Shown: piece by piece, positions 34,192 through 43,045 of the stretch
Layout of the letters: every line of letters begins with the position of its first letter
Numbering within the stretch: position 1 is the stretch's first letter
Assembly (NCBI GenBank): GCA_902802045.1
Contig: CADCKQ010000001.1
Coordinates: 124,001-188,000, forward strand
Direction of reading: 5' to 3'
Source: Oscillospiraceae bacterium
Lineage (GTDB): Bacteria > Bacillota > Clostridia > Oscillospirales > Oscillospiraceae
Length of the DNA stretch: 64,000 bases
The notes under the pieces: model-generated
Databases searched by the model: none
What the model was told of the DNA's origin: nothing
What the model saw: the letters and a program-made list of their open reading frames with translations, nothing else
Translations under genes and position numbers: made by a program

Positions 34192-35487
34192 ATGGAGAAA
34201 AAGAAGATTAGCAGACGCGACTGGATACTGATCTGGATCCTCGCTTTCTGCGGGCAGATGTGCTGGGCTGTGGAGAACAACACTTTCGCGACCTATGCCC
34301 TGGCGAAAACGGGCAGCCCCGACACTGTAACATGGATGGTGGCGCTCTCTGCCGCGACGACGACGATAGCCACGTTCATCAGCGGCACGCTCGGCGACAG
34401 GCTGGGGCGCAGAAGAAGGATCATCGCCATCGGCTTCATACTCTGGGGCATATTCACGATCGCTTTCGGTCTTGCGGATTTCATACCGCAGAACGACCTC
34501 TCGTTCATCGCCGTATATCTGGTCGCCATGGACGCCGTGATGAGCTTCTGCGGCTCAATCGGATACTCGGGGGGCGTCAATCCCTGGACGACGGATATCT
34601 CTGACGAGAGCAACAGAGGCAGCGTCTCCGCTGCCATAAGCTCGATGGTCATCATCGCGAATATCGTGGTGCTTGGGCTTCAGGGTTTTATAGTCGAGAC
34701 CTTCGGCTTCCTTCCGATGTTCGCTTTCATGGGCGCTTTCGTGCTGCTGATAGGAGTCCTCTGTTTCCTGGTGCTCAGGGACAGCCCGGACCTTAAGCCC
34801 TCTGTCACACACAAAAGCTTCTGGGCGCAGGTGCTCGCCGCCTTCAATTTCAGGGAGACCTTCAGGAACAAAGCCCTGCTCTGGATGCTGCTCACGCTCT
34901 GTGTCTACACGATAGGCTTCAACATCTACATGTCATACGCCACGTCCTACCTCTGGATCTATTTCCCGGTATATTCGGGTATTGAAATAAGCAAGGGCAG
35001 CGCGAGCATTATTCAGGGGATAGGCATGCTGCTCGGTGTGGTTTTGAGCGTTTTTTTCATAAAGCCGATAAACAGGGGCAAGTGCTCCCGTATGACCCTG
35101 GTTTCGGTCATAGTCTCAGTCTTCTCGCTCATCATGCTCGGTTTTTCCAAAAATGTGGCGATGCTCTATGTGTTCATCTCGCTGAGCAGCTTCGGCTATG
35201 TGCTCTGTCTGCTCGCAACCACCGCCTGGTTCAAGAACCTGTGCCCCGAGGACAGGCGCGGCCAGCTTGAGGGCATCAAGCAGATTTTCTACAATCTTGT
35301 TCCCATGATAATCGGCCCGGTAATCGCGGCGACCATAATCAAGAAGATCAATTTCGTCATAAACGTAGACGGCGTGGATGTGACTTCCCCGACAAACGTC
35401 ATTTTCATGGTCGCGGGCATCTTCACTGTCCTGACCCTGATCCCGCTCTTCACGGCAATGAAATACGAAAAGCAGACACAGGCCTGA
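34192..35487 (+). CDS. major facilitator superfamily transporter
   Basis: This 431-residue protein has twelve hydrophobic segments, the MFS motif A between helices 2 and 3 (GTLGDRLGRRRR, residues 65-76) and a second-half loop ending LCPEDRRGQLEGIKQIFYN. It resembles sugar-type MFS permeases of Clostridia. It is divergent from the GH31 alpha-glucosidase, so import of an alpha-glycoside is a reasonable but unproved inference. GGAGGCGG precedes the ATG. A terminator follows directly. Confidence 0.88.
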   Translation: MEKKKISRRDWILIWILAFCGQMCWAVENNTFATYALAKTGSPDTVTWMVALSAATTTIATFISGTLGDRLGRRRRIIAIGFILWGIFTIAFGLADFIPQNDLSFIAVYLVAMDAVMSFCGSIGYSGGVNPWTTDISDESNRGSVSAAISSMVIIANIVVLGLQGFIVETFGFLPMFAFMGAFVLLIGVLCFLVLRDSPDLKPSVTHKSFWAQVLAAFNFRETFRNKALLWMLLTLCVYTIGFNIYMSYATSYLWIYFPVYSGIEISKGSASIIQGIGMLLGVVLSVFFIKPINRGKCSRMTLVSVIVSVFSLIMLGFSKNVAMLYVFISLSSFGYVLCLLATTAWFKNLCPEDRRGQLEGIKQIFYNLVPMIIGPVIAATIIKKINFVINVDGVDVTSPTNVIFMVAGIFTVLTLIPLFTAMKYEKQTQA

Positions 35488-35504
35488 CAAGGACCAAAAT
35501 ACAA

Positions 35505-35534
35505 AAGCCACACTTCCGTGTGGCTTATTTTTCT
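35505..35534 (+). terminator. terminator after the MFS gene
   Basis: AAGCCACAC-ttcc-GTGTGGCTT is followed by ATTTTTC. Confidence 0.88.
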
Positions 35535-35665
35535 TCCCTTTCTATAAAAAACATCATACTTTACAACAAATGATATGCAGACTCCTCGTAGTAGGATACG
35601 AAGTGCCTGTTTTTTACGTGTCATAATATGGCACTAAGATGATTTTTAAAACCATTGGTATTATT

Positions 35666-35699
35666 GGGTTATGACGGGTATGACACGTATGACGCGTAG
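35666..35699 (+). repeat. left arm: three tandem 9-bp units TATGACNNG
   Basis: Units TATGACGGG (35670-35678), TATGACACG (35679-35687) and TATGACGCG (35688-35696) follow one another without gaps. The arm, preceded by GGGT, is an imperfect inverted copy of 35741-35774, with about 41 bp between the arms. Confidence 0.85.
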
Positions 35700-35740
35700 A
35701 TAGACATATGTGATTATCCGCAGTTTTGAGGTGTGTTCAA

Positions 35741-35774
35741 GTACGTGTCATTCCCGTCATACGTGTCATAAACC
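35741..35774 (-). repeat. right arm: three tandem 9-bp units in inverted orientation
   Basis: CGTGTCATT (35744-35752), CCCGTCATA (35753-35761) and CGTGTCATA (35762-35770) are the reverse complements of the left-arm type. Further single copies lie at 35617-35625 (inverted) and 35816-35824 (direct), with a variant GATGACATG at 35796-35804. Confidence 0.85.
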
Positions 35775-36044
35775 GTTGAAAATACAGGATTCCTTGATGA
35801 CATGTCTCTTTTGCTTATGACACGTATATTATATTCTTCCAAAAGGCGCTCTGCATTTTTGAGACGGAATAAACTCCGGTACCGCATATCGGGTACCGAA
35901 GATGTAAAGATCTATTCGATTGCGAGGACAGTTGAGATATGAAGCGATGTAAACTGAAGTTTATCGATTTTTTTCTTTATTTTTCACGGGTATGTGATAA
36001 ACTGATATATTATTGATCGGGGATATCCCGTCCGGCAGGAGAAT

Positions 36045-37223
36045 ATGGAACATCACGCGAGACATGAGAGAATATGGCGCTTCTTAAGGCCGTTCGTACG
36101 GCTTTATTTCCGTATCAGCGCAAATTGCCGGGTGCCCGAGACCTGTGAGCTCGAGGGGCCTTTATTCGTAATGTGCAACCACAACACGGATCTCGACCCT
36201 TTAATACTCGGCACCGCGTTCAAGCACCAGTTCTACTACGTCGCGAGCGAGCATGTCATGAGAAGCGGATTTCTTTCGAAACTTCTCGCCTTCGCGCAGC
36301 CGCCCATAGTGCGCCAGAAGGGCGGAAGCGCGACGGGGACAGTGCGCGAGATGCTGAAGACCTTCAAGGAGGGGCAGAGCGTAGGCCTGTTCCCCGAGGG
36401 CAACCGCTCCTGGGACGGGGTCACGCGCTGCTTCGCCCCGGCGACCGGAAAGCTCGCGAAAACGAGCGGGGCAACACTTGTCACCGTCTGTCTCAAGGGG
36501 GCGTATCTCGCCTCCCCGAGGTGGTCCGGCGCGAGGATCCGCAGAGGCGGGATCACGGTTGAAATAAGGGGCGTATATCCTCCGGAGGAGCTCAAAAAGA
36601 TGAGTACCGCCGAGGTGAACGCAATAATCGCGAGAGATATTTTCGAGGACGCCTTCGAGCTCCAGAGGTCTCTTGAAAAGCCTGTCAGATACCGCTCTAA
36701 AGCGCCGGCCGAGCACCTGGAGACGGCTCTGTGCATCTGCCCGAGATGCAGAAAGACAGGCACGATGCGAAGCAGAAAGGCCGAGCTCTTCTGTACGGAA
36801 TGCGGCCTCAAGGTCAGGTATGAGAAGACAGGGTTCTTCAGCGGGGAGGATATTCCTTTTGATACCGTGCGCGACTGGTACGCCTGGCAGACAGAGGAGA
36901 TAAAAGCTCTCTGCGACGGCACCGCGGACGGAGGCCTTATCTTCGAGGACGCAGGATTCAGGCTCAAATCCGTAAAGACGGGCGTCTCCAGCCGGGACCT
37001 CGGCACGGGCACGCTGAGCCTTTATAAGGACGCCCTGGTCCTTCCCGACAATACCAGAATCCCGCTCGACGAGCTCGCGGGTATGGCGATAAGAGGGAGC
37101 AGCTGTCTGTTTCTCAGCACGGAGGGCGGCGAAAACTATGAGATCACCGCTCCCGTCACGACCAGCTGCGAGAAATATCTCTCCGCCTGCATGGCGCTCG
37201 GCTGCAGCGTAAACGGAACATAA
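36045..37223 (+). CDS. PlsC-type acyltransferase fused to zinc ribbon and C-terminal beta domain
   Basis: This 392-residue protein starts with a 1-acylglycerol-3-phosphate acyltransferase domain (about 25-225). It has the NHNTDLDP catalytic HX4D box and the FPEGNRSWDG acceptor-binding box. After residue 225 come a zinc ribbon (CICPRCRKTG and CTECGLKV) and a beta-rich domain that looks PH-like (about 300-385). Ordinary PlsC proteins are about 200-250 residues, so this is a fusion. It probably acylates a glycerolipid at the cytoplasmic membrane face. The added domains may sense or bind membrane. AGGAGA precedes the ATG. Confidence 0.82.
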   Translation: MEHHARHERIWRFLRPFVRLYFRISANCRVPETCELEGPLFVMCNHNTDLDPLILGTAFKHQFYYVASEHVMRSGFLSKLLAFAQPPIVRQKGGSATGTVREMLKTFKEGQSVGLFPEGNRSWDGVTRCFAPATGKLAKTSGATLVTVCLKGAYLASPRWSGARIRRGGITVEIRGVYPPEELKKMSTAEVNAIIARDIFEDAFELQRSLEKPVRYRSKAPAEHLETALCICPRCRKTGTMRSRKAELFCTECGLKVRYEKTGFFSGEDIPFDTVRDWYAWQTEEIKALCDGTADGGLIFEDAGFRLKSVKTGVSSRDLGTGTLSLYKDALVLPDNTRIPLDELAGMAIRGSSCLFLSTEGGENYEITAPVTTSCEKYLSACMALGCSVNGT

Positions 37224-37278
37224 TAAACATAATCAAAATACAATATAATATATCCTGTTGTAAAAGGTGGTGTGGCAA

Positions 37279-38763
37279 GTGACACGCATAGGCTTTGACA
37301 ATGACAAATACGTCAAGCTCCAGTCCCAACATATCCGAGACAGAATAGACCATTTCGGCGGAAAGCTGTTCCTGGAATTCGGAGGAAAGCTCTTCGACGA
37401 CTATCACGCCTCGCGCGTTCTCCCCGGTTTCCAGCCGGACAGCAAAGTGAAGATGCTGCTCGAGATGAAAGACGACGCGGAGATAGTCATAGTCGTCTCT
37501 GCCGACGATATCGAGCGCAGCAAGCGCAGAGGAGATCTGGGCATCACGTATCAGGACGATACACTGAGGCTCATCGACGCGTTCCGGGGCATAGGGCTCT
37601 TCGTCGGAAGCGTTGTCCTGACGCACTACCGGGAGCAGACTGCAGCGGAAAAGTTCCAGAAGAGGCTCGAGGCGCTCGGCGTCAGAGTCTACCGGCATTA
37701 TGTGATCCCGAACTATCCCTCGGACGTGAATCTCATCGTCTCCGACGACGGCTTCGGAAAGAACGAATACATAGAGACCTCCCGCCGCCTCGTGGTCGTA
37801 ACTGCTCCGGGGCCGGGAAGCGGCAAGATGGCGACCTGTTTGAGCCAGCTCTACCACGAGCAGAAAAGGGGCGTCAAGGCGGGCTACGCGAAATTCGAGA
37901 CTTTCCCCATCTGGAACCTGCCTTTAAAGCACCCCGTTAACCTGGCCTATGAAGCCGCCACGGCGGACCTGGACGACGTCAACATGATAGACCCCTTCCA
38001 CCTGGAGGCCTACGGCGAGACGACCGTCAATTATAACCGCGATGTCGAGATCTTCCCCGTTCTCGACGCCATCTTCAAGAAGATCAGCGGGGAGAGCCCC
38101 TACAAGAGCCCCACGGATATGGGCGTCAACATGTGCGGCTTCTGCATCGTCAACGACGAGGCCTGCAGAGAGGCTGCCAAGCAGGAGATAATTCGCAGAT
38201 ACTACAACGCGCTGGTCTCCCAGAGGCGCGGCTTCAGCGACAGCAGCGAGACCGCTAAGATAGAGCTCCTCATGAATTCGCTCGGCACGGGCCCGGACGA
38301 CAGGCCAGTCGTAAAGGCCGCTCTGGACAGGGCGGAAGAGACCGGAGGCCCTGCAGTCGCTCTCGAGCTGAACGACGGGACGATCATAACTGGAAAGACT
38401 ACTTCTCTTCTCGGAGCCTCCTCGGCCTGTCTTCTGAACGCTCTCAAATATCTGGCGGGCATTCCGAAGAAGGAGCTGCTGATGCCGCCTGAGGTCATAG
38501 AGCCGATACAGCACCTCAAGGTCGAGCATCTGGGGAACCACAACCCGAGGATGCACACCGACGAGCTGCTCATAGCGCTTACGATCGTCGCCGTAAACGA
38601 CCCGAGGGCCGGGCTCGCCATCGACCAGCTGAACAAGCTCAGCGGCTGTGAGGCACACTCGAGCGTTATCCTCTCGAGCACGGACGAATCCCTTTTCAAA
38701 AAGCTCGGTGTAAACATCACCTTCGAGCCTGTCTATCAGGTCAAGAAGCTGTTCCACAAATAA
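37279..38763 (+). CDS. UPF0371 / DUF1846 protein
   Basis: This 494-residue protein has the characteristic opening RIGFDNDKYVKLQSQHI and the LYLEFGGKL-like segment LFLEFGGKLFDDYHASRVLPGF. A nucleotide-binding-like TAPGPGSGKMATCLSQLYHE, the VNMCGFCIVNDEACREAAKQEIIRRYY block and the SSLLGASSACLLNALK block follow. The family is widespread in anaerobic Bacillota and its biochemical function is not established. I chose the GTG at 37279, 9 nt after AAAGGTGG. Two earlier GTG codons fit the ribosome binding site less well. It is 55 bp after the acyltransferase gene. Confidence 0.88.
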   Translation: MTRIGFDNDKYVKLQSQHIRDRIDHFGGKLFLEFGGKLFDDYHASRVLPGFQPDSKVKMLLEMKDDAEIVIVVSADDIERSKRRGDLGITYQDDTLRLIDAFRGIGLFVGSVVLTHYREQTAAEKFQKRLEALGVRVYRHYVIPNYPSDVNLIVSDDGFGKNEYIETSRRLVVVTAPGPGSGKMATCLSQLYHEQKRGVKAGYAKFETFPIWNLPLKHPVNLAYEAATADLDDVNMIDPFHLEAYGETTVNYNRDVEIFPVLDAIFKKISGESPYKSPTDMGVNMCGFCIVNDEACREAAKQEIIRRYYNALVSQRRGFSDSSETAKIELLMNSLGTGPDDRPVVKAALDRAEETGGPAVALELNDGTIITGKTTSLLGASSACLLNALKYLAGIPKKELLMPPEVIEPIQHLKVEHLGNHNPRMHTDELLIALTIVAVNDPRAGLAIDQLNKLSGCEAHSSVILSSTDESLFKKLGVNITFEPVYQVKKLFHK

Positions 38764-38820
38764 TGATCCCGAAGGTTTATACCACAGGTTTCTTTATAAA
38801 TCCAATATCGATATAATACA

Positions 38821-38846
38821 AAAGCAGCCGTAAGGGTTGCTTTTTG
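38821..38846 (+). terminator. terminator of the DUF1846 gene
   Basis: AAAGCAGCC-gtaa-GGGTTGCTTTTT forms a short stem with one G-U pair and a T tail. Confidence 0.7.
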
Positions 38847-38941
38847 CAAAGTATTCTCTGCATTACTGAACGATTGCGCACAGTACTCTTTTATATTATA
38901 ATCTCCTAAAAAATCACTGATCTGCGGGGGTGAGAAGGAAA

Positions 38942-39736
38942 ATGGAAAACGGATGCGTAGCTGTCAGCGGCACTGACATGTACTATGTTTCCTTCGGCCG
39001 GGGGAAAAAGACTCTCGTCGTGCTGCCCGGACTCTCGGACGGGCTGGCCACGGTCAAAGGGAAGGCTCTGGTGCTGTCCGCTCCCTACCGGAAATATCTG
39101 GGAGATTACAGCGTTTATATGTTCAGCCGGAAAAACAGCATGCCGAAGGACTATACGATAAGTCAGATGGCGGAGGATCAGGCCCTTGCCATGAAAGCTC
39201 TGGGTATAGACAGAGCCTTCGTTCTGGGCGTGTCCCAAGGGGGCATGATCGCCCAGTATCTCGCGATCGATCATCCCGAGGCCGTCGAAAAGCTGATCCT
39301 CGCAGTAACTGCCCCCTATGCCAATAACACGGTAAGAGAGGCTGTCGGAGCATGGATAGAGATGGCGGAACGGGGAGACCACCTCTCCCTGATGACCGAC
39401 ACTGCGGAGAGGATGTATTCGGACGCCTTCCTCGAGAAAAACCGAAAGCTCCTGCCGCTTACTGCCCGGCTCACGAAGCCCGCGAGCTATGAGAGGTTTT
39501 TCAGAAACGCATACGCTATCCTGGATTTCGACGCGCGGGAGGAGCTCTCTTCTGTTAAATGCCCCGTGCTGATCATTGCGGGCTCCGAGGACAGGACTGT
39601 CGGAACGGAAGCAGCAGATGATCTGAAGGAATGCATTCCGGAAAGCCGGGTGTATGTATACGAAGGGCTCGGGCACGGCCTCTATGAGGAAGCCCGGGAT
39701 TTCTACGACAGAGTATTCGATTTCTGCGAGGCCTGA
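38942..39736 (+). CDS. alpha/beta-fold hydrolase
   Basis: This 264-residue protein has the nucleophile elbow GVSQGG (Ser98), an acid residue in IAGSEDRTVG and the catalytic His in EGLGHGLYEEA. The oxyanion region LPGLSDG follows strand 3. The closest general type is a haloperoxidase/esterase-like hydrolase with no signal peptide. The substrate is unknown. The ATG at 38942 follows AGAAGGA. The isochorismatase-family gene begins 14 bp downstream, so the two hydrolases form an operon. Confidence 0.85.
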   Translation: MENGCVAVSGTDMYYVSFGRGKKTLVVLPGLSDGLATVKGKALVLSAPYRKYLGDYSVYMFSRKNSMPKDYTISQMAEDQALAMKALGIDRAFVLGVSQGGMIAQYLAIDHPEAVEKLILAVTAPYANNTVREAVGAWIEMAERGDHLSLMTDTAERMYSDAFLEKNRKLLPLTARLTKPASYERFFRNAYAILDFDAREELSSVKCPVLIIAGSEDRTVGTEAADDLKECIPESRVYVYEGLGHGLYEEARDFYDRVFDFCEA

Positions 39737-39750
39737 TAAGGAGGAAAAGC

Positions 39751-40317
39751 ATGAACAAAGCAGTTATAGTGATAGACATGCAGTACGGGTTCATCGACCC
39801 CGCGTCGCCGCTCTGCATCCCGTACGCGAGGGGCACCGTCCCCGCCTGCGCGAGGGTGATCGCGAAAGCGCATGAAAGCGGCATCCCCGTCATTTTCGTC
39901 AACAGGAGCTACCGCGAAGACGGGCTCGACGTCGAGAAGACGCGGCTTAAGACATGGGAGACGGCAAAGCCTATGATTCCCGGCGCTCCGCTGCAGCTCT
40001 CAGCCGAAAATCCGCCTGAGCTCGGCAGGACGCCCGAAGATATCTGCATCGAAAAGCCCAGATTCTCCGCGTTCTTCTCGACGAAGCTGGACATGGTGCT
40101 CCGTAGGATGGGGATCGGGCACATCTACATCATGGGCACGACCACCCCGAACTGTATCCGGACGACCTGCTTCGACGCGCTCTGTCTGGACTACGACGTG
40201 AGCGTGCTCGAGGACTGCACCTCCAGCGTCACTCCGGAGATCCAGAGCGCAAACATACTCGATATGAAAAACATAGGTGCGGAGATCCTCTCCTCGGAAG
40301 AGTTCTGCTCCGCCTGA
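39751..40317 (+). CDS. isochorismatase-family cysteine hydrolase
   Basis: This 188-residue protein has the catalytic triad of the family: Asp9 in VIDMQYGF, Lys102 in CIEKPRFSAF and Cys135 in GTTTPNCIRTTCFDAL. Members hydrolyse nicotinamide, isochorismate, biuret or related amides. The sequence does not identify which. GGAGG lies upstream of the ATG and the gene follows the alpha/beta hydrolase closely. Confidence 0.9.
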   Translation: MNKAVIVIDMQYGFIDPASPLCIPYARGTVPACARVIAKAHESGIPVIFVNRSYREDGLDVEKTRLKTWETAKPMIPGAPLQLSAENPPELGRTPEDICIEKPRFSAFFSTKLDMVLRRMGIGHIYIMGTTTPNCIRTTCFDALCLDYDVSVLEDCTSSVTPEIQSANILDMKNIGAEILSSEEFCSA

Positions 40318-40357
40318 ATTTCCCGCAACCGGACCTGCAAACGACAAACAAATAAAA

Positions 40358-40405
40358 GAGAAAAGGGCAGCAACAGTTAACAGTTTGTTTACTTGCCCTT
40401 TTCTC
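40358..40405 (-). terminator. bidirectional terminator between convergent genes
   Basis: GAGAAAAGGGCA and TGCCCTTTTCTC enclose a 24-nt loop. The T-rich side (TTTTCTCTTTTATTTG) serves the minus-strand ADP-ribosylglycohydrolase gene. Confidence 0.7.
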
Positions 40406-40506
40406 AAATGCGTGCTTTTATAATACCAGTCAACCGGGAAGAGCAAAGTAAGACACCTTAAATGCGGCAGTGCTTGCTCTTCGGCGGTGATTTTTTATGC
40501 CCTTTT

Positions 40507-41301
40507 TCAGACTTTCAAGAATCTCTCCTCAAAGGCTGTGAGGATCTCCTTCTGGGTATCATCCAGGAACTTCAGCGCTTGCTCCCTGATCTCATCCGGT
40601 ATTCCGTAAAACGCTTGGGCGATGCCTCCGGTGATGGCAGCGATCGTATCGCTGTCCCCTCCTATCGAGATCGCGTTGCGTATCGCATCCTCGAAGCCTG
40701 TTGATTCGAAGAAGGCCTCCAGAGCCTGCGGCACGGAGCCCTGGCACGAGACGTCGAATCTGTAGCGGGGCCTTATATCATCCAGAGTAAAATTTATCCG
40801 GTAGTAGTTCTCCGTTATATGATCCCTTATCTCCGGGATGCTCTTTCCTGTCCTAGCGAGATAGACAGCAGCTGCTGTCGCCTCCGCGCCTTTCATTCCC
40901 TCGGGATGGTCATGCGTGACCTCCGTGACGCGGTCCGCCAGATAGAGCGCTTCCTCGAGAGAAGCCGCAGCAAACCCGCAGGGGCTCACTCTCATGGCGG
41001 AGCCGTTTCCCCAGCTCTGATAGGGCTCGGGGAATCTGCTCAGCAGCCAGCTGCTGAACCTCCCGCCGTAGCCCGCATCCGGGTATTTTCTTCCGAGCTC
41101 CTGCATCCTTATGACAGCCTTGCTCCCGAGATCGGAATAATCCCCGTCACAGTCGAGTATCGCTCTTGCCACTGCCAGGGTCATGATGCTGTCATCTGTG
41201 GGTTCGCATTTCCTGTCCGAGAAGAACTCGAAGTCCTTCGTCTTAATATTGTTCCATTCGAATCTCGATCCGGCAATGTCGCCAATTATTGCTCCAAACA
41301 T
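40507..41301 (-). CDS. ADP-ribosylglycohydrolase (DraG-like) family protein
   Basis: This 264-residue protein has the metal-binding motifs of the family: GAIIGDIAGSRFEW at the N-terminus, PTDDSIMTLA (residues 34-43), THDHPEGMKGAEA, and the C-terminal GGDSDTIAAITGGIAQAFYG. Members remove ADP-ribose from proteins or small molecules using two magnesium ions. The ATG at 41301 follows GGAGGAAAAAGCT. An upstream in-frame start would add 21 residues without a ribosome binding site. No ADP-ribosyltransferase gene is adjacent, so the substrate is open. Confidence 0.92.
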   Translation of the reverse strand: MFGAIIGDIAGSRFEWNNIKTKDFEFFSDRKCEPTDDSIMTLAVARAILDCDGDYSDLGSKAVIRMQELGRKYPDAGYGGRFSSWLLSRFPEPYQSWGNGSAMRVSPCGFAAASLEEALYLADRVTEVTHDHPEGMKGAEATAAAVYLARTGKSIPEIRDHITENYYRINFTLDDIRPRYRFDVSCQGSVPQALEAFFESTGFEDAIRNAISIGGDSDTIAAITGGIAQAFYGIPDEIREQALKFLDDTQKEILTAFEERFLKV

Positions 41302-41398
41302 AGCTTTTTCCTCCTTTGTTTTATTTGACCGTATTATAAAACAATCGGGGAGCTTTTTGGTCAATCTCGGATTGACTTTTTTTATGCCCTTCCGGCCT

Positions 41399-41932
41399 TT
41401 ATATCAGCCTGTAGGTTCTGATGTACTTTTCCGGAACTGCCCCGCCCTCCATGTACTTGAGGAAGATCTCGGCACATGCCCGGCTGTCGCTGTCCGCATG
41501 GTGATGGTTCAGGCAGATGCCGTAGTAATCGCACATGTCGTTGAGTTTGTGGCTTATCCCCGGAAGGAGGCTCCGGCCCATGACCACAGTGCATATCCCT
41601 CTGACACAGGGCTTCCACTCTATTTCGTAAGCAGAGAGGCAGCACTTCAGGACGCCCATGTCGAAGCCCGCGTTATGGGCGACCAGGATCCCGGAAGACA
41701 TGATTGGTTCTATCTTCTCCCAGAGTAAGGGAAAGGCTGGCGCGTCAAATACGGATTCCTCATTAATGCCGGTGAGCTTTGTATTGAACCAGTCGAAGGG
41801 CTGCTCGGGATCGACAAGGGAATAGAAGCTGTCCGTGATGATTCCGTCCTCTATAACGGTGATCCCGATCGCGCTCATCCGGTTGTTCCAGTGATTCGGA
41901 GTCTCGACGTCGAAAGCAATAAAGCGGTTCAT
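41399..41932 (-). CDS. DEDDh 3'-5' exonuclease (DnaQ/epsilon-like)
   Basis: This 177-residue protein has the exonuclease motifs FDVETPN (Asp8, Glu10), VAHNAGFDMGVL and HHADSDSRAC with the His-x4-Asp of the DEDDh class. It is the size of a stand-alone DnaQ-type exonuclease. It could proofread DNA or degrade RNA. Its start overlaps the stop of the HAD gene by 4 bp, so they are cotranscribed. Confidence 0.9.
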   Translation of the reverse strand: MNRFIAFDVETPNHWNNRMSAIGITVIEDGIITDSFYSLVDPEQPFDWFNTKLTGINEESVFDAPAFPLLWEKIEPIMSSGILVAHNAGFDMGVLKCCLSAYEIEWKPCVRGICTVVMGRSLLPGISHKLNDMCDYYGICLNHHHADSDSRACAEIFLKYMEGGAVPEKYIRTYRLI

Positions 41933-42813
41933 GCCTGTTTCCCCGTCTCTGCCCCGCAGCGGTAATGCTCCCGCTCGAGGATCTCGTTTGCGGCGGTCCT
42001 GTCGATGATCGCTTTCACGAGCAGATCCAGCTCACTTCCCTCGCTGTAGTCCCCGGGGACAAAATATCTGATCCTGTCCTCGCGCATCATCTTATGGACC
42101 TTGCTCCTGTCGTCTTTTTCCTTATTGTATATGCCTATCGAGTGGCCGCCGTATGAGTTGACGAGCTTCATGCATGGGACATCCGTATCGCTGTCGCCTA
42201 TATACACCATATTCCTGAATGGAACGCGCATCTCCTCGGGCGCGAAATAGTCGTTGACGCTCGGGTCGTTGATATCCAGCACGCCTTTCTCGATGCGGAA
42301 GAGGAACTGTGTCTTGTTAGTATAGTTTACCGCCTGGGCGGGCCACTTCGCCTCCCCGTTCTCATCGAAGTAGAACGAGCTGGCGTAGATCTTCTCGAAG
42401 GCCCCTGCCCTCGCAGGCTCCGTGCCCTCGATCATTTCCTTCAGCCCGGAGGAGATGATATAGTGCTCGACCTTCACTCCGTGGTCCTCTCCGTATGCCC
42501 GGATCCTCTCGAACCATTCGCTGACTCCGGGAAACAGCTCGACCTTTTCCCCGTACTGCCTCAGAGCCTCTTTTGTGAGCGCGAAATGCCCCTTCGCGCC
42601 CAAAAGCATGGCGTACATGTACGCGAGATTGCTGTCCATGTCGTTGCCGGTCGCCAGTATATTGGTCTCCTTCCAGAAATCATCCACATCGTAACCGACA
42701 GACTGTATATAGCCCTGCGCCTGCATATCGTCAGGCGAAAGGGTCTTGTCGAAATCATAGCAGATCGCCAGTACCGGCAAATTACCTTTTTCTTTTCTGA
42801 TAAAAGTGCCCAT
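41929..42813 (-). CDS. HAD-superfamily phosphatase
   Basis: This 294-residue protein has HAD motif I as YDFDKTLSP (nucleophile and acid Asp), motif II in IISSGLKEMI, a Lys between, and motif IV in YIGDSDTDVPCM. A helical cap lies between motifs I and II, as in phosphoserine phosphatase-like enzymes. The substrate is unknown. The start is preceded by CAGGAGGCTGAG. It is translationally coupled to the downstream exonuclease gene. Confidence 0.88.
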   Translation of the reverse strand: MGTFIRKEKGNLPVLAICYDFDKTLSPDDMQAQGYIQSVGYDVDDFWKETNILATGNDMDSNLAYMYAMLLGAKGHFALTKEALRQYGEKVELFPGVSEWFERIRAYGEDHGVKVEHYIISSGLKEMIEGTEPARAGAFEKIYASSFYFDENGEAKWPAQAVNYTNKTQFLFRIEKGVLDINDPSVNDYFAPEEMRVPFRNMVYIGDSDTDVPCMKLVNSYGGHSIGIYNKEKDDRSKVHKMMREDRIRYFVPGDYSEGSELDLLVKAIIDRTAANEILEREHYRCGAETGKQA

Positions 42814-42890
42814 CTCAGCCTCCTGTCATTCTGAACCGGATTGTACCACAATAGGGAAGATAAAAAAAGCAGTCAGTTTATATCCGGGAA

Positions 42891-42926
42891 AAGCAAAAAG
42901 CCCTGAAACCATTGAGTTTCAAGGCT
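42891..42926 (-). terminator. terminator of tRNA-Ala
   Basis: On the minus strand AGCCTTGAAAC and GTTTCAGGGCT form the stem, followed by TTTTTGCTTTTCC. It begins two bases after the tRNA end. Confidence 0.88.
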
Positions 42927-42927
42927 C

Positions 42928-43003
<76 letters not shown>

Positions 43004-43016
43004 GAGTGCAAAAGGC

Positions 43017-43045
43017 ATTGTAGCAAACAGCGCCTTTTTTGTCAA
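43017..43045 (-). promoter_or_regulatory. consensus promoter of tRNA-Ala inside the htrA terminator
   Basis: TTGACA (43040-43045) and TACAAT (43017-43022) are exactly 17 bp apart. The -35 and most of the spacer lie within the loop and right arm of the hairpin at 43025-43063. Confidence 0.85.

Larger units (their letters stand above)
35535..36044. other. 510-bp non-coding region with 9-bp repeat arrays
   Basis: No open frame with a ribosome binding site is present. At least eight copies of a 9-bp unit of the form TATGACNNG occur between 35617 and 35824 in both orientations. They include two triple tandem arrays that form an inverted repeat. Farther right are two copies of the palindrome (C/G)GGTACCG (35877-35898) and an A+T-rich stretch that should contain the promoter of the acyltransferase gene. 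Confidence 0.6.

Noticed and set aside
35666..35774. CRISPR-like array
   Set aside because: The units are 9 bp, directly abutting, and occur in opposite orientations. There are no spacers of 30-40 bp and no cas genes.
41359..41376. Hairpin GGTCAATC/GATTGACT followed by T7 on the plus strand, as a terminator
   Set aside because: No plus-strand gene precedes it and it lies in the promoter region of the minus-strand ADP-ribosylglycohydrolase gene. The stem is short, so its role is unclear.
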